This document shows, one piece after another, positions 46,140-55,380 of a stretch of DNA of 64,000 nucleotides. The notes beneath the pieces are model-generated. The model saw only the letters and a program-made list of their open reading frames with translations, ran no database searches and was not told the DNA's origin. The stretch is from NCBI RefSeq assembly GCF_000215705.1, contig NC_015677.1, forward strand, positions 1,500,001-1,564,000, read 5' to 3'. The translations under genes were made by a program, and so were the position numbers. The DNA comes from Ramlibacter tataouinensis TTB310 (GTDB taxonomy: Bacteria > Pseudomonadota > Gammaproteobacteria > Burkholderiales > Burkholderiaceae_C). The stretch's first letter is position 1, and every line of letters begins with the position of its first letter.

Positions 46140-46730
46140 CTACTTCCTGGCGCCTTTGTCGCGCGGCACGCGCCCGAGCAGGTAGAACTCGGGATTGGGC
46201 TGCATGCCCGTGGCGTTGGCCATGCGGTTGGACAGGCCGAAGAAGGCGGTGATGGCGGCGATGTCCCAGGCATCCTCGTCCGAGAAGCCGTGCGCGTGCA
46301 GCGCCTGGAAGTCGGCGTCGTCCACCTCGTGCGAGCGCAGGCAGACCTTCATCGCGAAGTCCAGCATGGCGCGCTGGCGCGGCGTGATGTCGGCCTTGCG
46401 CCAGTTGACCGCCACCTGGTCGGCCACCAGCGGCTTCTTCTCGTAGATACGCAGGATGGCGCCGTGCGCCACCACGCAGTACAGGCAGTGGTTGGCGGCG
46501 CTGGTGGCGGTGACGATCATCTCCCGGTCGCCCTTGGTCAGGGTGCCTTCCTCCTTGAGCATCAGCGCGTCGTGGTAGGCGAAGAAGGCCCGCCACTCGG
46601 CGGGCCGGCGCGCCAGCGCCAGGAACACGTTGGGCACGAAGCCGGATTTCTCCTGTACCTCGAGGATGCGCGCGCGCATGTCCTCGGGCAGGTCCTTCAG
46701 TTCGGGCAGGGGGTAGCGGGGGGCATCCAT
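46140..46730 (-). CDS. Carboxymuconolactone decarboxylase-fold peroxidase-related protein
   Basis: A 196-residue helical protein with the AhpD-like redox motif CLYCVVAHG (Cys-x-x-Cys plus His) near residue 87-94, preceded by TATSAANH. This matches the uncharacterised peroxidase-related enzymes of the CMD family, possibly reducing peroxides with a thiol partner. The ATG at 46730 follows CCAGGAGACACC. It is divergent from the CMD-family gene at 46818 and convergent with the sugar dehydrogenase (3-bp gap). Confidence 0.87.
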   Translation of the reverse strand: MDAPRYPLPELKDLPEDMRARILEVQEKSGFVPNVFLALARRPAEWRAFFAYHDALMLKEEGTLTKGDREMIVTATSAANHCLYCVVAHGAILRIYEKKPLVADQVAVNWRKADITPRQRAMLDFAMKVCLRSHEVDDADFQALHAHGFSDEDAWDIAAITAFFGLSNRMANATGMQPNPEFYLLGRVPRDKGARK

Positions 46731-46817
46731 GGTGTCTCCTGGTTCGGCATCCAAGGTTAGCGCGGGGCGGGGCCGCGGGCGTAAGCTCGCGGCTCCTTTT
46801 CTTCCATGGAGACGACG

Positions 46818-47201
46818 ATGCAACTGCCCCAGGACCCCGAACTCCAGGCCGGTCTGGCCACCCGCCGCGCCGTGCTGGGCAACGACTACGTGCAAGGCGC
46901 CCTGGACAAGGCCACGCCGTTCACCGCGCCGCTGCAGGAATTGGTGACGCGCCACGCTTGGGGCAACACCTGGCAGCGCCCGGGCATCGACCTGCGCACC
47001 CGCAGTATCGTCACCGTGTCCATGCTGGTGGCGCTGGGCCGCATGCACGAGCTCAAGATCCACGTGCGCGGGGCGCTCAACAACGGCGTGACGCGCGAGG
47101 AACTGCAGGAGATCTTCCTGCATGCCAGCGTGTACTGCGGCTTCCCGGCCGCGGTCGACGCCTTCCGCACGGCCTCGGAGGTGATCGACGGCGGCAAGTA
47201 A
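46818..47201 (+). CDS. Carboxymuconolactone decarboxylase family protein (PcaC-like)
   Basis: A 127-residue CMD-fold protein with RHAWGNTWQRPGIDLRTRSIVTVSMLVALGRMHELKIHVRGALNNGVTREELQEIFLHASVYCGFPAAVDAF, which matches 4-carboxymuconolactone decarboxylase (PcaC). PcaC converts 4-carboxymuconolactone to beta-ketoadipate enol-lactone in protocatechuate breakdown. No other pca genes are adjacent, so the exact reaction is uncertain. The ATG at 46818 follows a GGAGACGACG site; the in-frame ATG at 46806 precedes it. Confidence 0.85.
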   Translation: MQLPQDPELQAGLATRRAVLGNDYVQGALDKATPFTAPLQELVTRHAWGNTWQRPGIDLRTRSIVTVSMLVALGRMHELKIHVRGALNNGVTREELQEIFLHASVYCGFPAAVDAFRTASEVIDGGK

Positions 47202-47283
47202 AGGCCGGCCGTGCGGGCGTCACTTCTGCACCAAAGTGTCACCAGGCGCGGCCTGCCTGGGGATGCCGGGGTAAGGTAGGGCA

Positions 47284-48546
47284 ATGGCCTTGAATCAGCC
47301 CCGAGGGCCACTCGTCGCTTTCTGGTTCATGCTGGCGCTCGTGCTGGCAGGCGGCCTGGCGCTTGCGCTGCGCGATGGCACGCCCGCCGCCAGCACGAGG
47401 GCGGATCGTCTGCCGCCGCAGGCGACCGCGGGCCCCGCGGCATGCGCCTTCGACCCCATGGCGCCGGAGAGAGGGTCGGGCGACGGCCAGTTGCGCCTGC
47501 GTACCGACCTGGACGGCAAGACCGCCGCCGACGCCGCCGGCCTGGTCTGGCTGGCCCACGAGGTGGCCGGCCAGGGCCGCACGCGCGACACCGAGGTGGC
47601 GCTGATCATGGCCTGCCGCCTGGCGGCCCGGCTCGACGGGCCGCAGGCGCCCGCCGTGGCCGAGGCCAAGTACCAGCTGGGCCGCCACTACCTGGCACTG
47701 GTCGCGCCCGGCGGCGCATCGGCGCTCGGCGGCGGCACGCGCGGCGACATGCTCCGGCGCGCGCAGGAGGTGCTCCAGGAGAGCCGCCACGCCTTCACCG
47801 CGCAGTACGGTGATGCCCATGCCAAGACCCAGTTGGCCGCCGCTGCCGCAGCGACGGCGCAGCAGAGTCTGACGGCCGTCGCCGCCCGGCCACCAAACGC
47901 CGTGCCACCTGCAGCCGTGCCACCTGCAGCCGTGCCACCTGCAGCCGTGCCCGGCCGCCCGCCCGAGGCGGTGGCTGCAGCCCCGGAGAGCGCACCGCCG
48001 CCCCCGCCAGCGCCGGCACCGCAGGCACAACAGTCGCAGCAGGCCCCGCCTCAAGCGCAGCCGCCGGCGCAGGCCTCCGCACCCAGGCCCGAGCCGGCGC
48101 CGCCGCCTCCCGCCGTGGCGGCCAAGCCGGCACCTCCCCCTCCAGCCGTCACCGCCAGGCCGGCGCCCCCGCCAGTGGCTTCCGGCAAGCCGGCGCCGGC
48201 GCCGGTGCCTCCTGCGGTCGCCGGCAGGACCACGCCGCCGGACCCGGCCGTGGCCAGCGTCAAGCCCAGCTTCGACTGCGCCAAGGCGCGCTCCGTGCCG
48301 GAAAAGATGATCTGCTCGGATGCCGAGCTGGCGCGGCTGGACCGCGAGCTGGGCCGCCTGCATGCGCAGGCCAAGCGCGCCGCCCCCAGCACGACTGCCT
48401 TCAATCGCAAGAACAACGAGGAATGGAACCGGCGGGAGGCGACCTGCCGCACCCGCTCCTGCCTGCTACAGTGGTATGCCGAACGCCGGCAGCAGCTGGA
48501 GGGCGACCTGCGCCGCTCGCAGGACCGCACCACCGCGTCCCGCTAG
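47284..48546 (+). CDS. Membrane-anchored proline-rich protein with LprI-like C-terminal domain
   Basis: A 420-residue protein. Residues about 10-34 are a single N-terminal membrane anchor. A helical region (about 50-195) follows, then a long Pro/Ala-rich stretch (about 200-325) containing three copies of AVPPA and APPPP runs, which would span the periplasm or cell wall. The last about 95 residues have the LprI/lysozyme-inhibitor spacing: FDCAKARSVPEKMICSDAELARLDRELGRLH and WNRREATCRTRSCLLQWY, with four Cys forming probable disulfides. LprI-type domains inhibit lysozyme; function here inferred only from this. It is convergent with the LuxR regulator gene, 10 bp away. Confidence 0.75.
   Translation: MALNQPRGPLVAFWFMLALVLAGGLALALRDGTPAASTRADRLPPQATAGPAACAFDPMAPERGSGDGQLRLRTDLDGKTAADAAGLVWLAHEVAGQGRTRDTEVALIMACRLAARLDGPQAPAVAEAKYQLGRHYLALVAPGGASALGGGTRGDMLRRAQEVLQESRHAFTAQYGDAHAKTQLAAAAAATAQQSLTAVAARPPNAVPPAAVPPAAVPPAAVPGRPPEAVAAAPESAPPPPPAPAPQAQQSQQAPPQAQPPAQASAPRPEPAPPPPAVAAKPAPPPPAVTARPAPPPVASGKPAPAPVPPAVAGRTTPPDPAVASVKPSFDCAKARSVPEKMICSDAELARLDRELGRLHAQAKRAAPSTTAFNRKNNEEWNRREATCRTRSCLLQWYAERRQQLEGDLRRSQDRTTASR
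47901..47945. repeat. Three tandem copies of a 15-bp repeat in the proline-rich region
   Basis: CGTGCCACCTGCAGC occurs three times head to tail (47901-47915, 47916-47930, 47931-47945), encoding AVPPA each time. Exact nucleotide identity suggests recent slippage, so copy number may vary between strains. Confidence 0.9.
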
Positions 48547-48556
48547 GCGGGGCGCC

Positions 48557-49102
48557 TCAGACCCCGGCCATCAGCTTGTGCACCAGGTCGGCCGTGGTGC
48601 TGGCCTTGTACTTGCGCATCAGCCGGGCCCGGTAGATCTCCACCGTGCGGTGGCTGATGGCCAGCGCCTTGCCGATCTCCTTGGAAGTCATGCCGTCCAG
48701 CAGGCGGGCGGCCACCTCGCGCTCGCGCGCCGTCAGCTCGGCCTTGACCGGCCGCTGCGAGCTGAGGTCCTCGAACGCCCAGATGCCGGCCTCGTGCGGC
48801 GCGGCGCGGTTCAGGGCGCGGCCGGTCACGTGGCACCAGAACACCTCGCCGTCGGCGCGCTTCATGATGCGGTCGTCCGCGTAGTGGCCCTTGGCATTGA
48901 GGATGGGCGCCATGCGTGCGCCCAGGCGCTCGTATTCGTCGGCGCTGGGGTAGAGGACCTGGAACGACTGGCCGATCAATGCCTCGCGCGTGGCGCCGAA
49001 CATGTCGCACAGCTGCTGGTTGCAGTCCACGATGCTGCGGTTGCGCGACAGGCACAGGCCCACCGGCGCGTGCTGGAAGGCGATGCGGTAATCGATGTCC
49101 AT
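48557..49102 (-). CDS. PAS-LuxR (FixJ-type) transcriptional regulator
   Basis: A 181-residue regulator with an N-terminal PAS domain (about 5-110: IAFQHAPVGLCLSRNRSIVDCNQQLC) and a C-terminal LuxR/GerE helix-turn-helix (about 122-178: LTAREREVAARLLDGMTSKEIGKALAISHRTVEIYRARLMRKY). Such PAS-LuxR proteins respond to a small ligand or cofactor bound in the PAS pocket. It is divergent from scoA, and the gap holds a perfect 8-bp dyad centred at 49133, probably its binding site. Likely controls scoAB. Confidence 0.9.
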   Translation of the reverse strand: MDIDYRIAFQHAPVGLCLSRNRSIVDCNQQLCDMFGATREALIGQSFQVLYPSADEYERLGARMAPILNAKGHYADDRIMKRADGEVFWCHVTGRALNRAAPHEAGIWAFEDLSSQRPVKAELTAREREVAARLLDGMTSKEIGKALAISHRTVEIYRARLMRKYKASTTADLVHKLMAGV

Positions 49103-49119
49103 CGGGTCGTTCTTTACGG

Positions 49120-49147
49120 GATACTACGTAGCTCGCTAGGTAGTATC
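49120..49147. promoter_or_regulatory. Operator-like dyad GATACTAC-N12-GTAGTATC
   Basis: Perfect 8-bp arms (49120-49127 and 49140-49147) with a 12-bp partly symmetrical spacer sit between the divergent PAS-LuxR gene (start 49102) and scoA (start 49201). LuxR-type dimers bind dyads of this size, so this is the likely site of the adjacent regulator. Confidence 0.55.
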
Positions 49148-49200
49148 GTAGCGGTTCCCCCGGCGCCCCCCGGCCGCCCCGTTTCCAGGAGACAACCCCC

Positions 49201-49899
49201 GTGAACAAGCTATTCCCTTCCGCCGCGGCAGCGCTCGACGGCGTGGTGCGCGACGGCCAGCTGCTGGCCGTCGGCGGCTTCGGCCTGTGCGGCATCCCCG
49301 AGGCGCTGATCGATGCGCTGCGCGACTCGAGCGCGAAGAACCTCACCGTCATCTCCAACAACGCCGGCGTCGACGACTTCGGCCTGGGCAAGCTGCTGCA
49401 GACGCGGCAGATCAGGAAGATGATCTCGTCCTACGTGGGCGAGAACAAGGAATTCGAGCGCCAGTACCTGAACAAGGAGCTGGAGCTGGAATTCACGCCC
49501 CAGGGCACGCTGGCCGAGAAGCTGCGCGCCGGCGGCGCCGGCATCCCGGCCTTCTTCACCAAGACCGGCGTGGGCACCATCGTGGCCGAGGGCAAGGAGC
49601 TGCGCGAGTTCGACGGCGAGACCTACGTGATGGAGCGCTCGCTGGTGCCCGACGTGGCCCTGGTCAAGGCCCACGTCGCGGACAAGTCCGGCAACCTGCG
49701 CTTCAACCTCACCGCCCGCAACTTCAACCCCGCCTGCGCCATGGCCGGCAAGGTCTGCATCGTCGAGGTCGAGAAGGTGGTGGAAGTGGGCGAGCTGGCG
49801 CCCGACGACGTCCACCTGCCGGGCATCTACGTGCACCGCATCGTGCACAACCCGAACCCCGAGAAGCGCATCGAGAAGCGCACCACCCGTTCCGCCTGA
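49201..49899 (+). CDS. scoA: 3-oxoacid CoA-transferase subunit A
   Basis: A 232-residue alpha subunit of succinyl-CoA:3-ketoacid CoA-transferase (GTG start). It shows the CoA-binding glycine-rich loop VGGFGLCGIPEALI and NNAGVDDFGLGKLLQTRQIRKMISSYVGEN. With the beta subunit it activates acetoacetate with succinyl-CoA, feeding ketone bodies or beta-ketoadipate-derived acids into central metabolism. It is followed by scoB after 10 bp and is divergent from a PAS-LuxR regulator. An AGGAGACAA site precedes the start. Confidence 0.94.
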   Translation: MNKLFPSAAAALDGVVRDGQLLAVGGFGLCGIPEALIDALRDSSAKNLTVISNNAGVDDFGLGKLLQTRQIRKMISSYVGENKEFERQYLNKELELEFTPQGTLAEKLRAGGAGIPAFFTKTGVGTIVAEGKELREFDGETYVMERSLVPDVALVKAHVADKSGNLRFNLTARNFNPACAMAGKVCIVEVEKVVEVGELAPDDVHLPGIYVHRIVHNPNPEKRIEKRTTRSA

Positions 49900-49909
49900 G
49901 GAGTAAGAC

Positions 49910-50545
49910 ATGCCCTGGACCCAAGACCAGATGGCCGCGCGCGCGGCGCAGGAACTCGAGGACGGCTTCTACGTGAACCTCGGCATCGGCATCCCCACCC
50001 TGGTGGCCAACTTCACCGGCGACAAGGAGGTGTGGCTGCAGTCGGAGAACGGCATGCTGGGCATCGGTCCGTTCCCCACCGAGGACCAGGTCGACGCCGA
50101 CCTGATCAACGCCGGCAAGCAGACCGTCACCACCATCAAGGGCTCCTCCATCTTCGGCAGCCACGACAGCTTCGCCATGATCCGCGGCGGCAAGATCAAC
50201 CTGTCCATCCTGGGCGCCATGCAGGTCAGCGAGAAGGGCGACCTGGCCAACTGGATGATCCCCGGCAAGATGGTCAAGGGCATGGGCGGCGCCATGGACC
50301 TGGTGGCCGGCGTCAAGCGCGTGATCGTGCTGATGGAGCACGTGGCGCGCAAGAAGGACGGCACCGAGGACCTGAAGATCCTGCCCCAGTGCACCCTGCC
50401 GCTGACCGGGGTGGGCGTGGTCGACCGCATCATCACCGACCTGGCGGTGCTGGACGTGACGCCGCAGGGGCTGAAGGTGGTCGAGATGGCGCCCGGCGTG
50501 ACGCGCGAGTTCCTGCAGTCCAAGACCGGCGTCCCCCTGCACTGA
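49910..50545 (+). CDS. scoB: 3-oxoacid CoA-transferase subunit B
   Basis: A 211-residue beta subunit carrying the catalytic glutamate Glu46 in [11 protein letters not shown], which forms the CoA thioester intermediate. Other family segments are [13 protein letters not shown] and [33 protein letters not shown] preceded by GAGGAGTAAG. Forms a heterotetramer with ScoA. A 27-nt hairpin with two G-U pairs lies about 36 bp downstream (50581-50607) but lacks a U-run. Confidence 0.95.
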   Translation: MPWTQDQMAARAAQELEDGFYVNLGIGIPTLVANFTGDKEVWLQSENGMLGIGPFPTEDQVDADLINAGKQTVTTIKGSSIFGSHDSFAMIRGGKINLSILGAMQVSEKGDLANWMIPGKMVKGMGGAMDLVAGVKRVIVLMEHVARKKDGTEDLKILPQCTLPLTGVGVVDRIITDLAVLDVTPQGLKVVEMAPGVTREFLQSKTGVPLH

Positions 50546-50665
50546 AGGGCAGGCACCGGCCGGGACAGGGTTCCGGCTGACACGGCGGTAAGCCGCTTGC
50601 CGTCGTGCCAAAACGGCCTGCGCGTGCCAAGATGCGGCATCGCAACTTCCGGCGGTGGGGGTCCC

Positions 50666-51157
50666 ATGAAACTTCTTCGTCTGGTGTTCGGCGGCGCGCT
50701 GGGCCTGGCCGCGTCCCAGGCCGCGCTGGCCACCTGCTACACGGTCTATGGCCCGAACAGCCAGGTGCTCTACCAGGCCCAGACCCCGCCGGTGGACATG
50801 AGCCGGCCGCTGCACGAGACCCTGCCCCGGGCCTATCCGGGCGGCCACCTGGTGTTCGACAGCGCCAACCAGTGCCCGGTCGAGAACGTGGCCGGCCAGC
50901 CCTCGGCCCTCAAGGCGGCGGTGGCGCGCGCCGGCGGCAGCACGCCGCTGCTGACCGACCGCGGCACGGCCGAAGCCCTGGGGCTGCCGCACACGCCGCT
51001 GGGCAACGACGTGGTGGTCGTGCCCCAGCGCCCGGCCAACATGCGTCCCGGCCTGAACGTGATGGAAGGCCCCGGCGGCGCGGTGGTCACCGAGGCCTAC
51101 GCCCCGCCGGTGCCGGGCGCGGGGCGCACCGTCATGGGCGGCGCACCGGCCCGCTGA
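50666..51157 (+). CDS. Exported protein of unknown function
   Basis: A 163-residue protein with a signal peptide (MKLLRLVFGGALGLAASQAALA, cleavage near residue 22) and then CYTVYGPNSQVLYQAQTPPVDMSRPLHETLPRAYPGG, a pattern shared by many betaproteobacterial hypothetical exported proteins. Two Cys (24 and 69) may form a disulfide. The C-terminus is Gly/Pro-rich. ATG at 50666 is chosen for the signal; 23 residues of upstream open frame are non-homologous. Convergent with the thioredoxin-like gene (16-bp gap). Function unknown. Confidence 0.7.
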   Translation: MKLLRLVFGGALGLAASQAALATCYTVYGPNSQVLYQAQTPPVDMSRPLHETLPRAYPGGHLVFDSANQCPVENVAGQPSALKAAVARAGGSTPLLTDRGTAEALGLPHTPLGNDVVVVPQRPANMRPGLNVMEGPGGAVVTEAYAPPVPGAGRTVMGGAPAR

Positions 51158-51173
51158 TCCGCGGCCGGCCTGC

Positions 51174-51776
51174 TCAGGGCGTGGCGGGCGGCTGCAGGCC
51201 CAGCACGGCCGCCAGCGTAGCCGTCGGCATCGAGCCTTCCTGGACCACCAGGGCGCCGGTCTGCGCATGGTTGGCCACGACGGTCGGCACGGAGGAGAAA
51301 CGGAAGCGGTTGAACAGCTGGGTGTTGGCCGCGACCACGGCGCGCTGCGCCTCCAGGTCGCCTTGGGCGCTGATGCCGCCCTGCTTGGCCGTCAGCGAGG
51401 CCTCGTGCGCGTCCATCGCTGCGACCGGGTCGGGCGCCCCCAGGATCGCTGCGCCCTGGGCCGCGCTGGTGGCGTTGATGATGCCCACCGGTACCCAGAC
51501 GAAGCGGGCCTGCGGCTTCAGCGGCTTGGCCGCCTGCCACAGCGCGGCGCAGTGCGGGCACTGCGGATCGAAGAAAACGAACACCCGCCGCACGCTCATC
51601 TCGGAGCCGACGGTGAAGCCCTTGGCTTCGGCCGCCACGGCGGCCACCGACACGGTCGCCGGGGCGCCGCTGGAGCCGCCGGCTCCGGCGGCGGGCGCCG
51701 GTGCGTCCTTGCAGGCGGCCAGGCCCAGGCCGAGCAGGGCGGTGAGTAGGAAAGTCTTGCGCGACAGTTTTTTCAT
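51174..51776 (-). CDS. Thioredoxin-fold (DsbG/DsbC-like) lipoprotein
   Basis: A 200-residue protein. The N-terminus has a lipobox LAAC (19-22) after the hydrophobic segment LLTALLGLG, so it should be an acylated lipoprotein. The thioredoxin active site is CPHC (Cys73-Cys76) in FFDPQCPHC, with a cis-proline loop in SSVPTVVANH. It resembles disulfide isomerases of the DsbC/DsbG type without the N-terminal dimerisation domain. Probably reduces or isomerises periplasmic disulfides; the electron donor is unknown. Confidence 0.82.
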   Translation of the reverse strand: MKKLSRKTFLLTALLGLGLAACKDAPAPAAGAGGSSGAPATVSVAAVAAEAKGFTVGSEMSVRRVFVFFDPQCPHCAALWQAAKPLKPQARFVWVPVGIINATSAAQGAAILGAPDPVAAMDAHEASLTAKQGGISAQGDLEAQRAVVAANTQLFNRFRFSSVPTVVANHAQTGALVVQEGSMPTATLAAVLGLQPPATP

Positions 51777-51842
51777 GGGATGCCAAGCGATGATGACCCG
51801 CGCAACATACCAAAAACCCGCCGGCCCCCATCTCGCCGCGGG

Positions 51843-52739
51843 TCAGGGCGCCGGCCGGACCCCCGTGCCCAGCACCTGCCGCAGCCCGACCAGGATGGCC
51901 ACCAGGCCCAGCCAGGCCGGCGCCGCCATGGCATGGCCCAGCACCAGCCAGTCCAGCAGGGCGGTGCCCGGCGGCACCAAGTAGAACAGGCTGGTGACGT
52001 TGACCAGGCTGCCCGAGCGGATCAGCCGGTACAGCAGCCAGGTGGCCGCCACCGAGATCACCACGCCTAGCCAGACCAGGCACACCAGCAAACCCAGGCC
52101 GAATTCGGCGCGCAGCGGTTGGAAAGGCAGGAACAGCCCGCACAGCAGCAGGGCGCAGCCGTGCTGCAAGGGCAGCAGGTCCAGCGGCTCGCCGTCCAGC
52201 CGCTTTTGCAGCAGCGTGCCGGCCGTGGCGCAAGCCAGGGCGGCCAGGCCGAAACCGGCCCCGGCCCAGCCCATGCGCGTGGCCATCAGGCTGTCGACCA
52301 CCACCAGCGTCAGGCCCGCCAGGGCCAGGGTCAGGCCGCCCAGGCGGCGCCAGGCCAACCTGCGCTCGAGCAGCAGCAGGGTCAGGATGGGCTGCACGCC
52401 CAGCAGCGTTGCCAGTCCACCGGCGCTCAGGCCGGCGTCCAGCGCCAGCAGGTAGCAGATGGAATAGCCGCCCAGCAGGATGAGACCCGTGGCGGCCGCC
52501 AGGCCCCGCTGGCCCGGGCGCGGCAGCCAGCGGCCCCGTGCCGCGGCCAGCACGGCCAGCACCGCGCAGGCCAGGACGAAGCGCAGCGCCAGGAAGGCGA
52601 AGGGGCTGGCATGGGCCAGGCCGGCCTGGGCGAACAGCGCGCCGCTGCTCCACAGAAGCACGAACAAGGCGGTGGGGCCCCAGGCCGCCACCGCGAAAAG
52701 ATGCGTACGCATGAAAACACATGTCTCGAAGAAAGCCAT
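51843..52739 (-). CDS. EamA/DMT family transporter (RhtA/YdcZ-like exporter)
   Basis: A 298-residue (289 if started at ATG 52712) ten-segment carrier of two EamA repeats: FVLLWSSGALFAQAGLAHASPFAFLALRF and GLILLGGYSICYLLALDAGLSAGGLATLLGVQPILTLLLL in the first, LVWLGVVISVAATWLLYRLIRSGSLVNVTSLFYLVP in the second. Members export amino acids or related metabolites; this one is unassigned. It lies 175 bp after mpg and is preceded by an apparent leaderless, proline-rich leader peptide and a GC-rich hairpin, so it may be attenuated. Confidence 0.86.
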   Translation of the reverse strand: MAFFETCVFMRTHLFAVAAWGPTALFVLLWSSGALFAQAGLAHASPFAFLALRFVLACAVLAVLAAARGRWLPRPGQRGLAAATGLILLGGYSICYLLALDAGLSAGGLATLLGVQPILTLLLLERRLAWRRLGGLTLALAGLTLVVVDSLMATRMGWAGAGFGLAALACATAGTLLQKRLDGEPLDLLPLQHGCALLLCGLFLPFQPLRAEFGLGLLVCLVWLGVVISVAATWLLYRLIRSGSLVNVTSLFYLVPPGTALLDWLVLGHAMAAPAWLGLVAILVGLRQVLGTGVRPAP

Positions 52740-52822
52740 GGACCCCAGCGCCGCCGCACATGTGAATGCGGCAGCGCGATGCGCCGTGGCGCATGCGGAA
52801 CTGGAGGGAGGAAAAGGCTGTG

Positions 52823-52853
52823 CTCAGACCCGCCGTGCGGCGGGCGGGCTGAG
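52823..52853 (-). promoter_or_regulatory. Attenuator-like hairpin overlapping the leader peptide
   Basis: CTCAG (52823-52827, minus strand 3' arm) pairs with CTGAG (52849-52853), and CCCGCC pairs with GGCGGG inside, giving a stem of about 11 bp with a GTGC loop. It spans the end of the leader peptide and its stop codon, and a TTTT lies about 10 nt downstream on the minus strand. Ribosome position on the leader would decide whether this forms. Confidence 0.5.
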
Positions 52854-52886
52854 CGGGGGCGAGACGGGAGGTGCGATGGAACGCAT
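52824..52886 (-). CDS. Predicted leaderless proline-rich leader peptide upstream of the EamA exporter
   Basis: A 20-codon frame, MRSIAPPVSPPLSPPAARRV, then TGA. It contains three Pro-Pro pairs (six Pro in 20 residues), the kind of sequence that slows ribosomes without EF-P. It has no ribosome binding site, but a TATAGT -10 box (52893-52898) puts the expected transcription start on its ATG, so it would be a leaderless message. Its end overlaps a GC-rich hairpin. It lies 84 bp upstream of the exporter. Translation is unproven and could be chance. Confidence 0.4.
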   Translation of the reverse strand: MRSIAPPVSPPLSPPAARRV

Positions 52887-52892
52887 GGGCGG

Positions 52893-52898
52893 ACTATA
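52893..52898 (-). promoter_or_regulatory. Candidate -10 box for the leader/EamA transcript
   Basis: TATAGT on the minus strand, five of six matches to TATAAT, 6 nt before the leader ATG. No convincing -35 hexamer is visible at the usual spacing, so it is tentative. Confidence 0.4.
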
Positions 52899-52913
52899 GC
52901 GCCTGCACGGCCT

Positions 52914-53479
52914 CTAGCGGAAGCGCTGGCTGAGGTAGGGCGAGCCCGCCAGCCCGAAACGCCAGGGCACGTCCATGGCCTTGGAGATGCCGATGCGCGG
53001 GCCCACCGTCACCTCGGGCGCCCGCTGCGGCGCAGCCAGCACCTGGAACGGCGGCCGGTCGAGACGCTGCGCGTTGAGCGCGCGGGTGATGCCCAGCGCC
53101 TGGCCCACGCGGCCGGGACCGCTGCACAGCAGGCGGGTCTCCTGCACCCCCCGGCGCTCGCGCATGCGCTCCAGGCCGTGCGTGGGTTCCAGCGCGCGGA
53201 TCAGCACGCCCGCGCCGTGCCCTTCCTCGCGGCAGACGAAGTTCAGGCACCAGTGGATGCCGTAGGAGCGGTACACGTAGCTGCGGCCGGGCGGGCCGAA
53301 CATGGACTGATTGCGCGGCGTCGGGCCGCCATGGGTGTGCGAGGCCGGGTCATCCCGGTCGTAGGCCTCGGTCTCCACGATGATGCCGCCCACGCCGTCG
53401 ACCAGCAGCGTGGCGCCGATCAGTGCGCGCGCCACGACCGGCGCGTCGGCGGCGAAATCCTCGGGCACGAGCGGGCGGC

Positions 53480-53483
<4 letters not shown>
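52914..53483 (-). CDS. mpg: Alkyladenine (3-methyladenine) DNA glycosylase, AAG/MPG family
   Basis: A 189-residue monofunctional glycosylase removing alkylated purines in base excision repair. The catalytic Glu39 lies in [20 protein letters not shown], with the family segments [28 protein letters not shown] and GVLIRALEP. Start ATG at 53483 overlaps the stop of the ABC exporter gene by 4 bp (ATGA), so it is probably translated from the same message. AP sites produced could be cut by XthA, encoded about 37 kb away in this window. Confidence 0.92.
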
Positions 53484-55336
<1,853 letters not shown>

Positions 55337-55380
55337 GAGGCGAGTCTTTCGGGCTGGCCGGCAAAGCGATCAAGTTTGCC

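Noticed and set aside
47901-47945. Three direct 15-bp repeats as a CRISPR-like array
   Set aside because: No spacers between copies; the repeats encode AVPPA in a proline-rich protein.
50581-50607. Hairpin after scoB as an intrinsic terminator
   Set aside because: The stem is good (with two G-U pairs), but it is followed by CCAAAA on the plus strand, with no U-run in either direction that fits a gene end.
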